This document shows, piece after piece, positions 45,796 to 57,963 of a DNA stretch of 64,000 nucleotides (position 1 is the first letter of the stretch; every line of letters begins with the position of its first letter). This stretch comes from Xiphydria camelus (Eukaryota; Arthropoda; Insecta; Hymenoptera; Xiphydriidae), in contig OY783196.1 of the NCBI GenBank assembly GCA_963678675.1, forward strand, positions 22,670,827-22,734,826, in the 5' to 3' direction. A program made the position numbers and the translations under genes. Below the pieces are notes generated by a model. That model was not told where the DNA came from, searched no databases, and saw only the letters and a program-made list of their open reading frames with translations.

Positions 45796-47945
45796 CGAGA
45801 TCTCGCGCGGCGTCGCGAAGGGTCGAGGAAAAGGGTAAAAGAGAGAGGCCCGTAAGGGTCGACTGTACGATGAATAGTGCGGCTCTCTCTTTGAAACTCC
45901 GTCGGATATCTCGGAGGTGATTAGCGGAGACGTAGAAAATTTCGTTAAGGAAGAGCGCGCGTGAACGATAAGAATTCTATAAAGCCGTCCTCGCGGATTT
46001 GCCACCTTCGGTGTTTGCCGACGCGACGTGAGACTGTGCGCTCGTTGAGTAATGAATTTCGTTTGTAACCGAGGCGAGATTAATTCGAGTTGGCCGAAGA
46101 CAGCTCCGAGATTTCCACCCACTCCATTCGCCAAGTTCATTCGGTTTGTCTCGGCCTTACGATCCCATTCGTTCATATTTACCGTGGCGCGAGGGGACAG
46201 CTACGAAATCTGTATTTATATCTGGCCTCCTGGTCGCCAACAAAGTCACGATTGCAACTTCTCAACCGTGTTGGATTACTATTCTCCGCTACCTCTGCTC
46301 GTCTCCTTGCTTTCTCCTCCGCGTCCTGAAACTACTTTAAATTACCATAATACCGTCGCGCCGGTACCGAGGGAATCCGACCATTAATAACTTGGCGCTT
46401 ATGTCTCACTCGCTCCGTAAATATATACGTAGATGCGTACGAGTATACTATCCTCTCGGCGCGCGCGGGTACGACGTCGTTTCCACAGCGCGCGGTCAAC
46501 GCTGACGCAACGAACTCTTTACGTCGCATCATCGCGATGGCGGGAGGATTCCGCGTATCGGTCGACCAATATGTCGCATATTGGCGGGTGCACGTGTCGC
46601 CTCTTTCTCCTCCGCGCGGGAATGCCAAGAAAATGCCCTGCGCTCGCGTCGAATGAAAGCGGCGGCCGAAAGAAAGCGGGATGGAAGGTGGATGGGGCGA
46701 AGGTGGAAGAGAGGGGGAGCGGGGGTGAGCGATGGAGAAGAAAATAGGCGGGCGGGTGGGATACAGGAAGGAAAGAGAGGCATCTGTATTTTGTTAGCCG
46801 ATAAAGAGCAACAGTTGTTGGTTGGTCGGTTGCTCGTTCGCTTTCTTATACTCGCGGAACTCGGGGCAAGGACGCCGGTCGACCATTAGCAGTAAGAGGT
46901 TCGAATAAAAAGTGGAAAATGGTCCTCTGTTCTGTATTATAGAAGTTTTCGAGGGCTCGTCCTTTTTCGACGCTTTATGGTCGCGTTGGGGGCGATGCGC
47001 AGAAAGGGTGGGTTTCTTTGTCGATTAGAATAGCGATTGCACCGAGCGCGATAGAACGGTTATTATATCATAGTATTGATTAGCAATGTGCAGAAATAAT
47101 TGAAGAGTTGGAGAATATGTTAAAGACGACTTTAATGATTGGTATTATACTTTGAATCGCAGGATAAAGTTGATTATATCGAATCGACTTCTAAATTTGA
47201 CTACTTCTCTGTAAATCTCCGTTTTAAAAAATGTAGGAATTTCTCATGTTCTGTTTTTCGAGTCAGTAGCCCAATTTAAGACCTAATTCAATTTGTGCAA
47301 CTTTCATCTTGTCGCTCTTCTGTAGATCTATTATTATATATTATATCAGCTATAGGAGTTTGCACGTCAGAATGGACGTTTATTAATAGCGTACTATAAA
47401 GTAACAGATGTCTATAAAGAATGCAAAGTAATATTAATGATCAAAATTATATACAATATATCTTCTCCAACTACTATACGAGTAGATCTCGTAAATCATG
47501 ATGAATCTCCTTTTTCTATGTGAGATAAAGGCAGGAAAGTTTTGTGTATAAAAATGTATGTCACAAATGAGATCAATGTAAGGGATTATTTATGACATGA
47601 TAATTAATTTGATTAATTATTGTTTCATACGAAATATAATAACGAAAGATACCTGGCTTTTCGACCAATGCGATAAGGAAAGTTGCTAGTTCAATAAGGA
47701 AGAGGGGTACTTCAATTATTTTTTATCGTTTCCTTGTCCATGATCAAGAAATGTTTCCCCGTAAAACATTCAATTTATATGTAGTCATTTATTAAACTTT
47801 CTATTCTGAGCTCTGCCATCAGTTTTATTTATTTTATGATAATCGCTCAGCGGCAGTCAGAACGCTGTTCTCTTTAATAATAGACGTCGTCTATTACAAA
47901 CAAATAATGAAAACTTTTAGACTATCGCGACTCTCATGTAGAATA
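44472..47945. other. Gene-free stretch
   Basis: CpG-rich to about 46900, AT-rich afterwards. It includes a 30-base CT microsatellite (45763-45792). Frames up to 154 codons overlap on both strands without domain signal. Confidence 0.35.
45763..45792. repeat. CT microsatellite
   Basis: Fifteen uninterrupted CT units. Shorter CT/GA runs occur at about 15834, 17458, 44157, 50934 and 63610. Confidence 0.9.
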
Positions 47946-48201
47946 CAGAGAAAAAGAATTAGTCGGATCTACTAAAAATTACTTGCAGGGTCGCAAGTAA
48001 TTATTTATTTACCTGAATTAAATCTTTTTTTTTTCATATATATTAATTGAATATTTCTTCCTCGCAATCACACACTATTCCACATGATTGTAAGGAAGAA
48101 ATATTCAATTAATATAAAAAAAGATCAAACTGACGTAAGAAAATAATTACTTGCGACCCCGCAAGTAATTTTCAGTAGATTCAACTAATTCTTTGTCTCT
48201 G
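47946..48201. mobile_element. MITE family A, copy 3 (256 bp, best preserved)
   Basis: Starts CAGAGAAAAAGAATTAGTCG and ends ACTAATTCTTTGTCTCTG. AAAATTACTTGCAGGGTCGC pairs with GCGACCCCGCAAGTAATTTT. The centre is nearly palindromic (TTGAATATTTCTTCCTCGCA against GTAAGGAAGAAATATTCAA). TA precedes the left end. Confidence 0.9.
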
Positions 48202-49608
48202 TGAAACATTATATTATCGGCTCATCCATTTTTCCAATGCTTGTAATATTCTATTGTATTGTACTTGATAGCTTTTTGCAATCACGTGTAATTCAAAGTA
48301 GCTGATGTACTATGTATAAACATACGTCTATTCTACTATAATAGCCATACAAATTATTACAACCGCTCCACCATCCCTTACGCAACATACCTATATTTAT
48401 TTCCATAAGATGCACGTATCGCGTCGATATGCCACTTCACGCATACGTTAAATCATAGCAACGAAGGGTCCAACCCCGTGAAAATCGCCGGAAGAGGGTC
48501 AGCCATCGCGCTTAAACGACTCGACCGTTTGTTAAAATCGTTCGTATCGATTCCCGCGGAATTTCAGAGTGCAGTCAGCTTTGAGACGGGTCGAAATTTA
48601 TCATTTCTGTTTACCGGCACGCTCGAAACAGAAGACATACGGCTTGTAGAACAAATTGCCTTCTTCCCGCTCTCCGCGCTCTTGCTCGCGTTTAGCGGAG
48701 AAGTACTTTGAAAATAATAAAACCCCATATTTCAAGCAGACTCCCATCGTGAAGCAGCTATGCAAATTTCAAGGGGCCGCCACTCCAGGCCGCGCGCTCT
48801 GCCTCTGCCACTGACGTTTTTAATTATTCAATAAAAACTGGAATACGACCGTAGATAGATCGAAATACATATATATATATGTATGTACGCCTTGGTCTCG
48901 CTCTCCCTATTTCCCTATAGCCCCCGGCTATGTACACCCGTTGTTCGCGTGGCTTCTCGTCGTGCCTACCGTACGGCCAAATGGCGATGCACGTACGTAT
49001 GTACATACACCTCTCGTAAATGCTTGGGCCCCGAGTGAGCACCGTCGACCGAATATTCCGCAAACTCCGCCGGCCGAGCGGGTCTTCGCGGCTCTGTATT
49101 ATTCATCCGACGGTTTGTAAGCATTCAATTTCAGGGCAGACTTCTTGGCTCGTCCGTTCATTTATTTACGCGTACGCGGATGTAGAATTTGGTTTCCGCA
49201 GGGTTGACGCTCCTGAAATTTTCATGAATCCGCGTTACCGAGGGGACGGCACGGTCGCGGCATCGGGACGTCTCTAATTCCTTCGACGGGGAGGAGGGCT
49301 GTCCCCTCGTCCGGGGTCGACGTGTATTTTGAGAAAACGTCTCCGGGAATCACCCTCTTAAGGGTAAAGCAACGCCGGGAGGAAATAAGACAGCGCATTT
49401 AACTTGCATTTTCTGCTTATGAATTTTTTAATGGAATTCTGTGGCTGGGGGTAGTAGGATCAATTGCGCAATGGGGAGCACGGTGTAACGTGCTTGTACA
49501 GCGCTTCCCGTGTGGAGGTTTGCGAAGGAAATATACGCGGTCGTGTGTGTGTGTGGTAAGATAAACGTCAAAGAAATCGTGATATTCTTAAACAGACGAC
49601 GTACCTTA
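48202..49608. other. Gene-free stretch
   Basis: Mixed composition. A 77-codon frame at 48478-48711 has no recognisable domain and no splice or promoter context. Confidence 0.35.
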
Positions 49609-49814
49609 CACAGAGAAAAAAAATAGTAGATTTTACTACATTGACGGTCACGCCGATCAAGTTACTTGAATTAAATAATTTGCTCATAATGATTAAAATC
49701 TGTTTGACGAAAACAAGCTGCAGTTAATTCTAGCAAACTATTAGTTCAAGTAACTTGAATTCAATTCAATTATTTCTATATTGTAACGCTTTGAAAAATT
49801 GTTGAATCTAACTA
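49609..49814. mobile_element. MITE related to the 29945 element
   Basis: Starts CACAGAGAAAAAAAATAGTA after TA and shares GCCGATCAAGTTACTTG with 29945-30166. The inverse CAAGTAACTTGAATTC lies further right. The right end runs directly into the next element at 49815 and may be truncated. Confidence 0.6.
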
Positions 49815-50053
49815 CACTGAGAGAAGGGTTTATTTGTAGTTAATAAATATATACTCGATTATGGTGAATTAAATATATGTATATTAATATTTCATTCAGC
49901 GAAGTAAATATATGTTAATTATTAGAATGACTCTTTCATTCAAACAGAAATAGAGTAATAGCTACAGAGAATATTTACTTGGCCCAAAGAAATATTTCTT
50001 TCGCTAGAATCAAGCATACGTATATTAACTATAAATAAACTGTTTTTTCAGTG
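49815..50053. mobile_element. MITE with CACTGA termini, ~35-bp arms
   Basis: Starts CACTGAGAGAAGGGTTTATT and ends AATAAACTGTTTTTTCAGTG. TTGTAGTTAATAAATATATA pairs with GTATATTAACTATAAATAA. It abuts the previous element. Non-coding. Confidence 0.75.
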
Positions 50054-53000
50054 TCCATGTATGGAACGTTGTCTTTCTGAAAATAGACATATATCGAGAT
50101 ACGTACGATGAAGAAATAAAGTTTACTAGAGATATCTATACTTATTTATCGGTAAATTAATCGATAAGTACACGGATTTGCAATCTAAGAACGCATTTCA
50201 CTTATCAAGGAATTAGAGTACCCCCCCCCCCCCCCTCTGGAGAATTATATCTTTTCGATCTAACGCATGTCTACGCTCAAACTGGTTATAGCAGTGCGTC
50301 TATCAAATGGAGAAACACATGAAAACCGTTTGATTTCAACGCAAATATACGTATACATTTTTCGTTTCATATCTCTCATACACATCCTCAGAAGTAAACG
50401 GTAACAAATTTTACCTTTCAAAGAGTCTTTGCACATAGTTGCTGTATTTCTCAACTTTCGAAAATTTTTACTCGATTGAAACTCCATCAATCATTATAAT
50501 ATTAAAAAGCTTGAAACTTTTCAGAAATGTATGATTAAGTCTGCACCATATTCCCCTATATTTATTCTTTTATCGCGAACGAAGGATGAATTAGAAAGAA
50601 ATATAATGTTAGATTCAGCTTTCCCGCTTAGAATTGCAGTAAAGTGAGCCTCTAAAATTCGATTGTTCGAATTTTATCTTAAATTTCCACTGTGACATCC
50701 GGAAGCGGAGAATTATTTAACGCTTTATCCACTTTTCCACATATTTAGCGATTAAATGGAGGCAATAACGTTGCACAAGAATCGTCTTGCAACGAATGAC
50801 ACGCATGAATGTTGAAAGATCCGCGTATCGCAAAGGAATACACCTCTTCATAATGGTATTAATGGATTCTTTTGATGTCTCCGGTCCGAGTTCTGTTACC
50901 GCGGTGCGAGGGCAAAAGAGGCAAAGGGAGAAGGAGAGAGAGAGAGAGAAAAGGGAGAAGCGTAAAGGGGAGGAGTCTCGAAATTACTTCTGCAAAATTT
51001 ATAACTCGATATTCCATAAAATACACTCCAAGCCGAAGTTCACGTTCGACTCTCGCAGGCGAATCACGCTGCCGAATACGAAAATCTAAATTGCGAAAGG
51101 ATTTGAGTACACGAGAAAAAAAAAGTTATCCCCTGCACACGAAAGAGCAGTGCAACGAGATGCGGTAGCGCGAGCGACGCGAAGCATTGCCACGTACAGC
51201 GTTGCGCAGGGGGTCGCTCGGTGCTGCGCTTCATAAATACCTGATGACCACCGGGATTCTACGGAGCTACGGTCAAAAGCTCTCCGAGCTTACTAAGCAC
51301 GATCGTCATCTCCCTCCAGCCGTCGTCGCTTTGCTCTCCCTACGCCTGTTCTCTCTTTAACGGACGCGAGAATCTAGGGAAGCTTCGGATTGGTCTCTAA
51401 TTCTCGATGCTGCGGCGTGTCGTTGGGGTAGGTTTTCCATGGCGGCTTAACGAGGCATGGAATTCTTTGACGTCGGTGGAAAATGGAAAGCGCGCGAGAA
51501 GAAAAGCCGGGGAGAACTCGTTACCTCAAATATTTACAATCGGCTTTCCAAACAGCGAAATGAGAAATTCTAGATAAAAATTGTATTAATTTCAGAAGCA
51601 AGAGTGATCTATGCAACTCCACCGTAATTGCGCATACATTAGTATTATCGTCTAGTAACCATAGTACAATATTTATATCGAACGTGTACACAAAACTTTG
51701 GACGTATAGATATACCTACAGGCCAAATGAGATTCTGATTGTGAAAATAGTTCAAATATTTACAGTCCCATTGTACATCGCGAGAGTCTCGAGGATCGAT
51801 TCGATTAACCTTTCGCTTCGTACCATCTGTATCGCCGCGCCAAGCCGCGGGCGATGCGGCTAGTCAAACAAGACTGTAAAGTTCCTCCTTCGCCCTGGCA
51901 ATCTTTTGCTTATCTCCGAGTTTATTTTACATCTTAATATCATAACGCGGAAATGTGCCTTTCTCAAAGACACCGTCCCGAGCGGGAGAACTTGATTCTC
52001 AAGACTTTTCCGCTGTATTGAGAGAATAGAGCCGTGATTTGATTAGAAAGGAAACTTAATCGCTGAGAACGACATAAAAAGGACTGTGACGAAGTGAAGA
52101 CGATTGTTGACAATGAAGCTTTTGAGTGAACTGTATTTGAAAATGACAAAGAGTGCAGTAACTTATATGATACTAGAGTTGAGCTAACACCAAGAAGGGT
52201 TTAGGCTACGGTTGGCACTCGATAGGTATGCACTTGCGACGAACAAAGTCAAGATTCTGGGGGTTTGTTTCGACCACTAATAATTTTAAAACCTCTTCAA
52301 AGATCATGGGATGTGGAAGAACTTTCTCGGAAGGAAAGGAGTTCAGCTCTAGGGATGCCCCGGATCATCTGGATTCCCCGTTACGTATAATCAGGCCCTC
52401 CGTAACTCTTCTTTGGCCCCATTAGGTGAGAGTGGAACAGTTGCTACTGGTCCCACTCAAACGATCGAAGAGCGGGGATCAGAAAGACCCTCAAAATTTG
52501 GTTTTTTCATAAAAAAAAATTTATATTTTTTAATTCAATTTGTAGTCTATATAGGTAGGTACATATTTAATATCACACGAAAAAGAAAATGTCCGAAAAA
52601 ATAATTATTCGCTGAGTTATAAGTGCATTTCTTTCTACAACTTTGTGACGTCATTGAAACGCAAGAAAAACGCAATTTATGCTAAGCAATGAGTGCGAAA
52701 GAGACAGGTTTACAACACGATGACGTAGCTGCATTTTTAAACGTTGTTTTTCAGCGCAAATAAAGCCGAAAATGAAAATTGAAAAAAAGACGAGGTCAAT
52801 AATTTGGTCTAAATTTTTCGAATCTGCAATAAAAAAAATTGCGAGGAAACCAATTTAGGTCGTAAAGCGGTATACAAATTAAATTGGGTCGGTGAGTGCC
52901 GTGCAAACTAGATCGGGTTATAAATGTATGCGAAGGGAAGATGCCGTTCGTTTATCGAAAAACTCACATTCCCCCCCTCCCCCTCTTTATTTCGCGCTTT

Positions 53001-54832
53001 TGCCTCGCTTCTCACTCGTCCACTGAAAAGCGTTCCACTGTCTTCGCGTAGTAACGCAGTTTTTCAAGTCGAACGCGCATTCTCCACGGCGACGCCGACG
53101 AGGCGGATCCCACGCTCGGCGTTACCACTGTGAATTCGACGTCAAAGGCGGGATGAGTAGGTACTTCGGCAAGGCGTCGGGATAGGGAAGCGGCCCGCAC
53201 GAAGCTGTCGCAGGACCGGACAAAGCACGGGTGGTACACCGTCTCTCTCTTTATACCCATTCACCCTCATCCCTTCAGTCTTTCGATTACAGCCGCTTAT
53301 TCGACGGCAGTTCTCGTCTCTTGGCGCGAGCGCCCGGAAGATAAATCGAACTCTCGAGGAAGCTATGTGCGCGCGATTGTCGCTGTGTGAATAGAGAAAG
53401 AGGTGGGTGGGCGGCTAGTGCGCGCGCGAGACTAGGACCTCCAATATGCAAAATTGCTGAATATGGCCGTAAAACGCAGGCGGCGTGTGTGCCAATATAT
53501 GGCGAGTGAACCGCCTTTACTAAATGTCCAACTGCCGCGGGAGAAAATTGAGATATTAACCAGTCAGTACCGCGTCTCTAACGAGGCGGTCGGAACGTTC
53601 GTTATTATATACGGCCTCGTCCGGTTACATGTAGCTATACGGCGAGCACGTAATGTTGCTCTTTTACGGTCGATTTTCTTCGATTGCAACTCGAGCGAAG
53701 TTTTTATAACGTTTTCACGTGCGCATGAGCTGACAAAGTAAAAGCTACAATGCCGCTTTCTGCGAAACGGGTAGAATAGAACTGCAGATATAGTCTGTTT
53801 CGCGAGTAACATACTAAAATCCATTGGCAAACGTGTTTCGGGAAATTTAGAAATTCTGGGAAATGGTTGGATGCAACTTACGCGTACATACGTATATCAA
53901 AGGGTTTCCTCCATAATACTGTTTTGAACGGGGCGATTAGAAAGGCAGTCACGCTCTCGTATGGTTACGCGTCGCGTGTGAGTACCAAACGAATCGATGG
54001 CATCGCTTCCAATCGATTTTCCTCGTTCGCCACTCGAGTGAGAATCTCTAAACATTCTATACGACGGTCCATTCACGGGGTCGATCGATGCTCCGTATAC
54101 GAAACGGTCCTACCGAACGGCAGTTCGTGAATGAACCGTACAAATTGAACGTCGAAGAGTCGAACGCACTTCGTGACGGTCTAAAAGCGCGGTATAATAC
54201 AACGCGAAGACGGAAGAGCAACGAAAAGGGGGCGAGGAGAACCCTCGCTTCCGACGCTCTCCCACTGGCCGCGCGCTCTTCTCCCTTTTAAAACTTTTTC
54301 GTAATATTCGGAATTTGAATTTAAGTGCTAATTATTCGCGAGACCTCCCTCCGGTTCACGCTAAAATATTCATCATTTTAGTTACCGGAAACTTCGGGCA
54401 GCGAGCTTGCGAATTTATAACCGTTTTACATAACGTATTTGGAAGATCCGACGCGAGCCACCGTCGAACGTCGGACCGCGACGCGCTCCTGACCCTTTTC
54501 CTCCGCGAGGTGTCACCGCCGTCCTCGTTCGTTCGACGGTGAAAGAGGTCTTCTCCTCTCTCGCGTGGCCTCGTCCACCGTCGAGTAACGCCGGGAAGCA
54601 TCCCCCGCTGTACGGAAGCGTCGACACACATCGTTGTGCGGGAGAGTGCTGACAATAGGAATTGTGCTCCCGCCATAACCAGAAACCGAACTCGACAACC
54701 CCACTCGGTATTGTCCGAGTGTGTCAGGGAAGCCCTCTCTTTACCGAATTGCACTCTTCGAGATTTTAGTGGGACCGCGGAATGGAAAGCGCCCCTCTAG
54801 AGAGTGCAGTCATTTTAGATCTTTTTCCTCAG
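50054..54832. other. Gene-free stretch
   Basis: AT-rich to about 51000, then alternating AT- and CpG-rich blocks. 50221-50235 is C15; 50934-50953 is a GA repeat. Frames on both strands (up to 132 codons near 54356-54754) lack domains. Confidence 0.35.
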
Positions 54833-55054
54833 GTTAAGTTACTTGAGATGATTTATGGGCCAATCGAAAGGGAAAAATCTTGCGAACAATATTCTGACGA
54901 GGTAACAGAAAATTTGTGAATGCAAATTTGTTTATTTAACAAAAACGTTGCGTAAACAAATTTGCACTCACAAATTTTCTGTTACCTCGTCAGAATATTG
55001 TTCGCGAGATTTTTCCCTTTCGATTGATCCATAAATTATCTCAAGCAACTTAAC
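54833..55054. mobile_element. Long near-perfect palindrome (102-bp arms, 18-bp loop)
   Basis: 54833-54934 and 54953-55054 are inverse of each other with a handful of mismatches. Landmarks are GGTAACAGAAAATTTGTGA / CACAAATTTTCTGTTACC and AATATTCTGACGAGG / CCTCGTCAGAATATT. The unpaired centre is only 18 bases. No coding capacity. It is most likely a foldback MITE; if transcribed, it would form a long double-stranded hairpin. Confidence 0.85.
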
Positions 55055-55169
55055 TTATGGATTCACATGCACAAATTGGATCTAGATTTACTGTACTACT
55101 CGCTTCGTCGTGCCGTTCCGTGTGTTTAAATATGTAGGGCTTCGTGTTGGGCCTTTTTCAATTTTTTTT

Positions 55170-55290
55170 TTCGACGGTAGGGGAAAATGGGGTGAAACGA
55201 AAGAAATGCAAGACCCTGGGTCACTGTTGCCTAACGTGACAATCAAGGGCCAACTTCCTCTTTCATTTCACTCCATTTTCTCTTAAGCCA
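55170..55290. repeat. Short inverted repeat
   Basis: GGGGAAAATGGGGTGAAACG near 55182 pairs with CATTTCACTCCATTTTCTCT near 55265, with some mismatches. About 110 bp in all; a possible small MITE. Confidence 0.45.
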
Positions 55291-55879
55291 GTCGCGCAAG
55301 ATGTTCATTTTTTTGCTAGATTGCTTGATGGACTGTTCTGCTGGCTGGTGTGCATGCTACGAGTATATCGCTCGGAGGTGTGCTAGTAGCGTTGCTGGTT
55401 TGATTTCGGATACAGCACGTTGGCTGTAAGGCATGAGGCGCTACTTTGTAGTCTGTGGGTTGAATTGTCAATAAACATGTCAGCCAGATGAAACATATGC
55501 TGCTCGATCACGTGACAATTTTTTACTTTCTAATTTCTTCTATAATAAAATGAAATCCATAATTTAAACGGTATCTGCACTTTTGAACAGTTTTATACAC
55601 GTAAACTATTTTTTATCGATTCCACGTGACTATTTGCATATCGCAATGCAGTTTTTTTTAGTAAATGAACAGTTAGAAAATTTATTATTCACTGATGCAA
55701 ATCGCGAGAAATTTGACGGACAAATTGACAGCGGCGGTACTTCAAGCAATATTTTAGGTTTCTGGAGTACTTACGCTAAAATCGGGCTGCATCGCGATTC
55801 GGAGGCAACTCCCAGGGAAATATAGGAAAATTCACTTCATCGTCCTCAACATGTTTTATTACGAGTTATCGTTTTATGA

Positions 55880-56572
55880 AAATTTCATACTGTTAGCTAT
55901 ATCTCCTGCGAAACATTTACTTTCGAAGCTGTTTAGCGCGCGCACGTTATGGAACTGCCACATGCATATTCCATATGAAGCTCTGATTACAATTAGGAGA
56001 TAAACAGGATGATTTTGAAAAACGATAGACGGATATGATTATCGTAATATGCTAATATTTTATTTCCGCATTAGGATGTATTTATAGCAATATGAAATGC
56101 TGAAATTTAGAATTTGGCACTATAAAGACGCACAGTAAATTAGTACTCTCTCTCTACACTGATAAAGAAATGCAGTTGAATCAACGAAATGTTACCAAAT
56201 GACTGTCCTGTTCACTCAAATTATATTTGTATCGAATCATTCATCACTTCGTCGATTCGATAAAAATATAATTCGAGCCAACTAAAGGAGAGTCAGTTGG
56301 AATATTTAGTTGATTCAATTATATTTTTTATCAGTGTATATTGCTATAATGACATCCTAATGCGGAAATTAAATATCAGCATATTATGATAATCGTGTTC
56401 GTTTATCTAGGTCATTTTTCACTCATCCTGTTTATCTCCTAATTGTAATCAAAGTTTTATATTTCTTATGCTTGGAATATATATGTATGTGGCGCTACCG
56501 TGACGTACACGCGATAAATAGTTTCGAAAGCAAATGTTTCGCAGAAAATATACCTGACAGTATGAAATTTTC
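55880..56572. mobile_element. Foldback element with ~215-bp arms, interrupted by a MITE
   Basis: The left arm 55880-56093 and right arm 56339-56572 are diverged inverse copies. Shared blocks are AATTTCATACTG/CAGTATGAAATT, GCGAAACATTTACTTTCGAA/TTTCGAAAGCAAATGTTTCGC, TTACAATTAGGAGATAAACAGGATGA or its inverse, and TTTCCGCATTAGGATG/CATCCTAATGCGGAAA. The MITE at 56157-56336 lies at the inner edge of the right arm. Confidence 0.8.
56157..56336. mobile_element. MITE with CACTGATAAA termini, nested, TA duplication
   Basis: Starts CACTGATAAAGAAATGCAGT and ends ATATTTTTTATCAGTG. TA lies outside both ends (56155-56156 and 56337-56338). Subterminal GTTGAATCAAC- and GTTGATTCAATTAT-like text pairs across the element. 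180 bp, non-coding. Confidence 0.85.
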
Positions 56573-57256
56573 AATTGGACCGGTATATCCGGCTCGGCCC
56601 ACTACCTGCCGGTAGCTCACTGCTGCCAACCTAAAATCATGGGAAAACCTGGAGACAGGAGCCTTAAGCAAACTTGTAAGCCATCAGTAACATCGCTGCT
56701 TTGCAGTGCGTCTTGCACAATAAATTACCATCATGTCTCTCATCAAGCAATCTAGCAAGAAAACTAGCACTATATGTACAGCGGACTTTATACTTGATTT
56801 CTTTGCAAGTGACTTTCCACATATGTATGTAGCTAATTATTGTTAGCTATATATGTGTAAAGCTTGTACCTGTCATAAAACCAGATGTCGGTCGAAGATA
56901 AGTAGAACGGAGCTCAATTTGGCGTCAATTAATTCAGGCGAATTCCGACGCATCGCAAAATGTACAATAGATCGTGAGGTGCGATCTAACATCGACGCAT
57001 TCTCAGAATTAGCTCTTTTCCCGATGAATATCAGATTGGAATTGGAAAAATCCACTACATCTGCCGTATGAATCACATCTCAAATCACGAAGCACTCTAT
57101 CTCTTATATCGAGCGAATTATAAGGCAATGTTTGGATAACCGAGCAGATACGCGGTTACATGTATACAATCGGCTCGCGAGATTCTCTTTATCTCGCAAC
57201 CGATAGTGGCCGGGAACGATTTAAAGCCGATAAAGAGAGGATACGATATCTCGACG
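56573..57256. other. Upstream region of the chitin-binding gene
   Basis: No other gene seen. A 72-codon frame at 56853-57071 has no recognised domain. CATCAAGCAATCTAGCAAGA near 56739 is the inverse of text near 55315, a relic of shared repeat sequence. Confidence 0.4.
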
Positions 57257-57262
57257 TATAAA
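57257..57262 (+). promoter_or_regulatory. TATA box of the chitin-binding gene
   Basis: TATAAA in CGACGTATAAAGAG lies 86 bases before the start codon. Transcription would begin near 57285-57292, giving a leader of about 55 bases. Confidence 0.7.
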
Positions 57263-57342
57263 GAGAACCCGCTCTCGGATTAAGAGTGGACTTGAATACC
57301 TCTGTGAGTGACTTAACTATACGTTCTACCAAATTCCTCAAC

Positions 57343-57788
57343 ATGAAAGGTAAGTCAACAAACGCGCGTCTCCGATTGGACGAAGTTTGAAAGCGGATCG
57401 CGTTTCTCACGTTCAAAGACAAAAGCTAACGAAGAATCCATCCGAATGTTCAGTGATCTACGTTTTGGCCTTCCTGGTCCTGTTCGCCGTGGTCCGCGCG
57501 GGAGACAGTAACGAGGATGACTCCAAGGATGACTCCGAGGATTACTCCGACCTCGTCACTTGTCCAAAGGAAAATGCGGAATACCCTACGATCTTGGCTC
57601 ATCCCACGAATTGCAGTGCCTACTTCATTTGCGATATGGGAAGGGCTTTCCCGCAGGGATGCGCGAAAGGACTTCTGTTCAACCCTGATCTCTCGGTTTG
57701 CGATTGGCCGAAAAATGTTCATTGCAACGGGGATGACGACGACGAGGATGACGACGACGAGGATGACGACGACGAAGACGACGATTAA
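57343..57788 (+). CDS. Secreted single-domain chitin-binding (CBM14/peritrophin-A) protein with acidic tail
   Basis: Exon 1 is ATGAAAG (57343-57349), followed by GTAAGTC. Exon 2 resumes after CAG at 57454 and ends TAA at 57786-57788. The 104-bp phase-1 intron restores GTG and yields 113 residues. Residues 1-18 (MKVIYVLAFLVLFAVVRA) form a clean signal peptide, with cleavage likely before Gly19. Residues 20-37 are Asp/Glu/Ser-rich. Residues 39-93 form one CBM14 domain with cysteines at 39, 56, 62, 72, 85 and 93 (C-x16-C-x5-C-x9-C-x12-C-x7-C) and the conserved aromatic positions YFIC and CDWP. Residues 96-113 are a pure Asp/Glu tail. The domain binds chitin outside the cell, so a peritrophic-matrix or cuticle role is expected. 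A small, one-domain form is known among peritrophins. The joined model fits far better than an unspliced ATG at 57387, which would lack the signal peptide at its start. Confidence 0.92.
57732..57776 (+). repeat. 15-bp coding minisatellite (DDDDE x3)
   Basis: Three tandem units of GATGACGACGACGAG (the last ends GAA) encode DDDDE three times, then DDD and stop. The array probably varies in length between individuals or relatives. Confidence 0.85.
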
Positions 57789-57813
57789 TTGTGCTTCGAC
57801 AATTCACTTCTGT

Positions 57814-57819
57814 AATAAA
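57814..57819 (+). terminator. Proximal polyadenylation signal
   Basis: AATAAA about 26 bases after the stop codon of the chitin-binding gene. It would give a very short 3' UTR. Confidence 0.5.
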
Positions 57820-57957
57820 TATACCATCCGTCATGTGAGACGACGACACGTTCGGCACCCCCAAAGCTCCCGAACTGCGAATAAATCGTCAACGTCGACT
57901 CCGTTGAGGACGGCAACGAAGAAGACGCGATCAATCGCCTCGAAAATCCAATGAAAC

Positions 57958-57963
57958 AATAAA
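57958..57963 (+). terminator. Distal polyadenylation signal
   Basis: AATAAA about 170 bases after the stop, followed by T-rich text (TATCCTTTCT). Its downstream context is better than that of the proximal signal, so this may be the main site. Confidence 0.5.
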
